Assembly (NCBI GenBank): GCA_963807735.1
Contig: CAWEDI010000016.1
Span: 1 to 64,000, forward strand
Source: Roseiarcus sp963807735
GTDB taxonomy: Bacteria > Pseudomonadota > Alphaproteobacteria > Rhizobiales > Beijerinckiaceae
Reading direction: 5' to 3'
DNA: 64,000 nt
Shown one piece after another: positions 61,221-64,000 of this stretch. The notes under the pieces were generated by a model. That model was not told where the DNA came from. It saw only the letters and a list, made by a program, of their open reading frames with translations, and ran no database searches. The translations under genes were made by a program, and so were the position numbers. Position 1 is the stretch's first letter; the number at the start of each line of letters is the position of its first letter.

Positions 61221-62147
61221 TTGAAACTGACCACGCTCTTCAGCGCCGTCGCCGGCGCGGCCCTTCTGATGACGTCCGCATCGGCGTTCGCGGTCACTAT
61301 CGGCTTTAGCCAGGTCGGCGACGAGGGCGACTGGCGGCCGGCCTTCTCCAAAGACATGCAGGAAGAAGCGAAGAAGGAAGGTATCGACCTCAAATTCGCC
61401 GACGCGCAGGGCAAGGAGGAGGAGCAGTTGAAGGCGGTGCGCGCCTTCATTGCGCAGAAGGTCGACGCCATCATCATCGCCCCGGTCGTCGTGACCGGCT
61501 GGGATCAGGTGTTGCGCGAGGCCAAGCGCGCCAACATCCCCGTTTTCCTCGCCGACCGCGACGTCGACGTGACCGACAAGTCGCTCTACGTGACGCGCAT
61601 CTCCGCCGATTTCAACCTGGAGGGCAAGCTCGCCGGCGCGTGGCTGGCGCAGGCTAGCAAGGGCAATTGCCAGATCGTCGAGGAACAGGGGACCACCGGC
61701 TCGGCCCCGGCGATCGAGCGCAAGAAGGGCTTCGAGGCCGTCATCGCCAACTTCCCCAACATGAAGATCGTCAAGACGCAGAGCGGCGACTTCACCACCG
61801 AGGGCGGCAAGAAGGTGATGGAGGCGTTCATCAAGTCGACCGACAATCTGAAGGGGATCTGCGCCTCGTTCGCGCATAACGACAACATGCAACTCGGCGC
61901 GATCCAGGCGATGAAAGAGGCGGGACTGGCGCCGGGCAAGGATGTGCTGATGGTGTCGGTCGATTACGTCCCGGCGATGAAGGACGCGCTCGCCAAGGGC
62001 GAGGCCAACGCCTCGGTCGAGCTGCGATCGGCGATCGGCAAGTATATCTACCCGGTCGTTCTGAACTACCTCAAGGACAAGAAAGAGCTGCCGAAATGGG
62101 TGGTGATCCCGTCCGATCTGCATAACGCGGCGGTCCCCGCCTACTGA
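61221..62147 (+). CDS. ytfQ: Sugar ABC transporter substrate-binding protein (YtfQ-like)
   Basis: The 308-residue periplasmic protein has a signal peptide (cleaved after ASAFA, about residue 23) and the type I binding-protein fold: VTIGFSQVGDEGDWRPAFSK, AIIIAPVVVTGWDQVLREAK, VFLADRDVDVTDKSLYVTRI and CASFAHNDNMQLGAIQAMKE. It is closest in pattern to YtfQ, which binds galactofuranose. The TTG start follows a strong GGAGGA site. It is the first gene of a ytfQRT-type importer. Confidence 0.88.
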   Translation: MKLTTLFSAVAGAALLMTSASAFAVTIGFSQVGDEGDWRPAFSKDMQEEAKKEGIDLKFADAQGKEEEQLKAVRAFIAQKVDAIIIAPVVVTGWDQVLREAKRANIPVFLADRDVDVTDKSLYVTRISADFNLEGKLAGAWLAQASKGNCQIVEEQGTTGSAPAIERKKGFEAVIANFPNMKIVKTQSGDFTTEGGKKVMEAFIKSTDNLKGICASFAHNDNMQLGAIQAMKEAGLAPGKDVLMVSVDYVPAMKDALAKGEANASVELRSAIGKYIYPVVLNYLKDKKELPKWVVIPSDLHNAAVPAY

Positions 62148-62207
62148 CATCGTTCGTCCGTCGGCTCCCTGGCGCTTGTTGAGCGTCCCGGCGGACGAGC
62201 CTGGCGG

Positions 62208-62275
62208 GGAGAGGCGCGAGACGCGTTTCGGCCGCCGCGCGATTCGGGCGCGCGGCGGCTTGTCTCGCCCTCTCC
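62208..62275 (+). terminator. Long stem-loop between binding-protein and ATPase genes
   Basis: The inner stem GCCGCCGCGCG (62231-62241) pairs perfectly with 62249-62259 around a 7-base loop. An outer imperfect arm GGAGAGGCGCGAGAC (62208-62222) pairs with GTCTCGCCCTCTCC (62262-62275). Such hairpins after binding-protein genes usually stabilise their mRNA and reduce read-through into the ATPase. Confidence 0.7.
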
Positions 62276-62312
62276 TCATCGGCCGCCGTCGCCATCCAAC
62301 CGGAGTCCGCCC

Positions 62313-63806
62313 TTGACGGCGTGCATCGAAATCGTCGCAGCGCGGAAGTCCTATCCGGGCGTGCGCGCGCTCGACGACGTCGACTTCAGCGTCGCCGCCG
62401 GCGAGGTCCATGCGCTGCTCGGCGAGAACGGCGCCGGCAAGTCGACGCTCATCAAGATCATGACCGGCGCGACCGAGGCCGACGGCGGCGAGTTGCGGCT
62501 CGACGGTCGCAGCCTGCGGCTGCTATCGCCGGCCGACGCGCGGGCGGCCGGGATCGGCGCCGTCTATCAGGAGGTCAACCTCGTTCCGACGCTGACGGTC
62601 ACGGAAAACTTGACCCTCGGTCGCTTGCCCCGGCGCTTCGGGCTGGTCGATTGGCGCGCCGCGCGCCGTCGCGCGCGCGAACGTCTCGCCCGGCTCGGCG
62701 TGGAGATCGACGTCGAGCGGCCGCTTGGCGCCTATGCGATCGCCGTACAGCAGCTTGTCGCCATCGCCCGCGCGCTGGAGGACGACACCCATGTGCTGGT
62801 GCTCGACGAGCCGACCGCGAGCCTCGACGCCACGGAGACCACGCGGCTGCTCGGCATCGTGCGCGATCTCAAGGCGCGCGGCCTGGCGATCGTGTTCATC
62901 TCGCATTTCCTCGAACAGGTCTATGCGATCGCCGACCGTCTGACGGTGCTGCGCAACGGCCGCCGCGTCGGCGTCGGGACGCCCGCCGAGCTGCCGCGCG
63001 CCAAGCTGGTGCCGCTGATGCTGGGCCGCGAGTTGGAGGCGGTCGAGCACCGACGCCCGACCCCCCTGCCCTCGCAGACCGGCGAACCGATCCTGGTGGT
63101 CGAAGGGCTCGGCAAGGCGCGGACGATGGCGCCGTTCGATCTCAGCTTGCGTCCTGGCGAGACGGTGGGCCTCAGTGGACTGCTCGGCGCCGGGCGCACG
63201 GAAAGCGCCAAACTCATCTTCGGCGCGCTCAGTCCCGACGCAGGGTCGGTCCAAATAGGCGGCAAGACGCTGACGAAGGCCTCGCCGCGCGTGGCGCTCA
63301 ATAAGGGCGTCGCCTTCTGTCCCGAAGACCGCAAGGCGGAAGGCGTCTGCGCCGAGTTGTCTATCCGCGAGAACATCGTGCTCGCGTTGCAAAGCAAGCG
63401 CGGCTGGCTGCGGCGGCTCTCGCGCGCCGAGCAGGACCGCTTCGCCGAGGAGATGATCGCCGCGCTCGGCATCGCGACGCCCGACGCGGAGAAGCCGGTC
63501 GGCCAGCTGTCCGGGGGCAACCAGCAGAAGGCGGTGCTCGCCCGCGCGCTGGTCTCCGACCCGCGCGTGCTGATCCTCGACGAGCCGACCCGCGGCATCG
63601 ACGTCGGCGCGCACGCCGAGATCGTCGCGTTGATCCGCCGCCTGACCGGCCAGGGTCTGGCGCTGCTCGTCGCCTCCTCCGAGCTTGAGGAGCTCGTCGC
63701 CGTCAGCCACCGAGTCGCCGTGTTGCGCGACCGTCGTTGGGTCGGCGAGCTGACAGGCGACGAGATTAGCCCGCAGGCGATCATGCAAACGATCGCCGCG
63801 CCATGA
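62313..63806 (+). CDS. ytfR: Sugar ABC transporter ATP-binding protein, tandem domains (YtfR-like)
   Basis: The 497-residue protein has two ABC domains: the first with Walker A LLGENGAGKSTLIKIMTG, Walker B VLVLDEPTASLDATE and H-loop VFISHFLEQVY. The second has degenerate Walker A SGLLGAGRTESAKLIFGA, signature LSGGNQQKAVLARALVSDP and Walker B VLILDEPTRGIDVGA. In the first domain the signature is AIAVQQLVAIARAL rather than LSGGQ, as is common in sugar (RbsA-type) ATPases. The start is TTG at 62313. The stop overlaps the permease start (ATGA). Confidence 0.93.
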   Translation: MTACIEIVAARKSYPGVRALDDVDFSVAAGEVHALLGENGAGKSTLIKIMTGATEADGGELRLDGRSLRLLSPADARAAGIGAVYQEVNLVPTLTVTENLTLGRLPRRFGLVDWRAARRRARERLARLGVEIDVERPLGAYAIAVQQLVAIARALEDDTHVLVLDEPTASLDATETTRLLGIVRDLKARGLAIVFISHFLEQVYAIADRLTVLRNGRRVGVGTPAELPRAKLVPLMLGRELEAVEHRRPTPLPSQTGEPILVVEGLGKARTMAPFDLSLRPGETVGLSGLLGAGRTESAKLIFGALSPDAGSVQIGGKTLTKASPRVALNKGVAFCPEDRKAEGVCAELSIRENIVLALQSKRGWLRRLSRAEQDRFAEEMIAALGIATPDAEKPVGQLSGGNQQKAVLARALVSDPRVLILDEPTRGIDVGAHAEIVALIRRLTGQGLALLVASSELEELVAVSHRVAVLRDRRWVGELTGDEISPQAIMQTIAAP

Positions 63807-64000
63807 AACCTTTCGCGCCGCCGTCCGACACGAGCGAGGCGAACCCGCGCACGACGCCGCGTCTGGTGTGGCCGCTGCTGGCGCTGGTGTTGATTCTCGC
63901 GGTCGACGGGATCATCTCGCCGCATTTCTTCGCTATTCGCCTCGTCGAGGGCCGGCTGTTCGGCAATCTCGTCGACATCGTCTATCGCGCGACCCCGATC
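63803..64000 (+). CDS. ytfT: Sugar ABC transporter permease (YtfT-like), 5' part only
   Basis: The visible 66 residues start MKPFAPPSDTSEANPRTTPR and hold the first membrane segment (VWPLLALVLILAVDGIISPH), followed by FFAIRLVEGRLFGNLVDIVY, typical of YtfT/RbsC permeases. It overlaps the ATPase gene by ATGA and runs off the window end. Confidence 0.85.
   Translation, partial: MKPFAPPSDTSEANPRTTPRLVWPLLALVLILAVDGIISPHFFAIRLVEGRLFGNLVDIVYRATPI

Noticed and set aside
1..64000. CRISPR array
   Set aside because: No regularly spaced direct repeats were seen on either strand.

Overview
This 64 kb window is high-GC DNA from an alphaproteobacterium, most likely order Hyphomicrobiales (Rhizobiales). 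The markers are a CcrM-type GANTC methyltransferase beside rnhB, a mrcA-amiC pair, ispH-thrB-rnhA in tight overlap, long-form hpf with ptsN, sppA-ihfB, edd, and a CtrA-like box (TTAA-N7-TTAAC) ahead of a polysaccharide export gene. I cannot fix the genus from sequence alone.

Layout. 0-4 kb: the 3' end of a cysJ-like reductase, a GAF-GGDEF protein, tRNA-Ser(UGA) and tRNA-Gln(CUG), and decayed reading frames after the tRNAs. 4-23.5 kb: mainly core genes (mutL, a LapA-like protein, ornithine cyclodeaminase family, PhyH-like oxygenase, glycosyltransferase, edd, ispH-thrB-rnhA-acyl carrier protein, a YhaO/YhaN-like nuclease/ATPase pair, GtrA family, a LuxR-type response regulator, ccrM, rnhB). 23.5-28.8 kb: six genes of a catabolic/uptake locus (creatininase, RidA, an NMT1-type ABC importer, a cytosine-deaminase-like amidohydrolase). 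Each is recognisable by homology but broken by many single-base shifts, almost all equivalent to +1 insertions. 28.8-33.3 kb: intact FAD oxidase, NAD(P)H oxidoreductase, ferritin-like protein, sppA and ihfB.

33,348-38,113: a complete, previously unlabelled mobile element. It is bounded by 22-bp terminal inverted repeats (18 of the innermost 20 positions match, plus two more matching end bases) and by a perfect 8-bp target duplication (GGCGGCTT). It carries an IS1-type DDE transposase, a fused DNA methyltransferase/Mrr-like nuclease whose start overlaps the transposase stop (GTGA), a DUF3800 protein, two small proteins of unknown role, and a run of strong hairpins just upstream of the transposase. 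It looks like an IS1-family transporter element carrying a DNA modification/restriction cargo. It landed in the penultimate codon of a host gene, and the element's own end supplies that gene with a replacement stop codon, so the protein length is unchanged.

38-46.4 kb: a hypothetical protein, hpf-ptsN, purS-purQ, mrcA (one frameshift) and amiC. 46.7-59.1 kb: an exopolysaccharide locus with Wza-like export lipoprotein, Wzc-like tyrosine autokinase, WcaI-like glycosyltransferase, acyltransferase, flippase (one frameshift), polymerase/ligase-like protein and three further glycosyltransferases, mostly joined by 4-bp stop/start overlaps. 59.2-64 kb: SMP-30 family lactonase, a 2,4-dienoyl-CoA-reductase-like SDR, and a YtfQRT-type sugar ABC importer cut by the window end, with a long hairpin between the binding-protein and ATPase genes.
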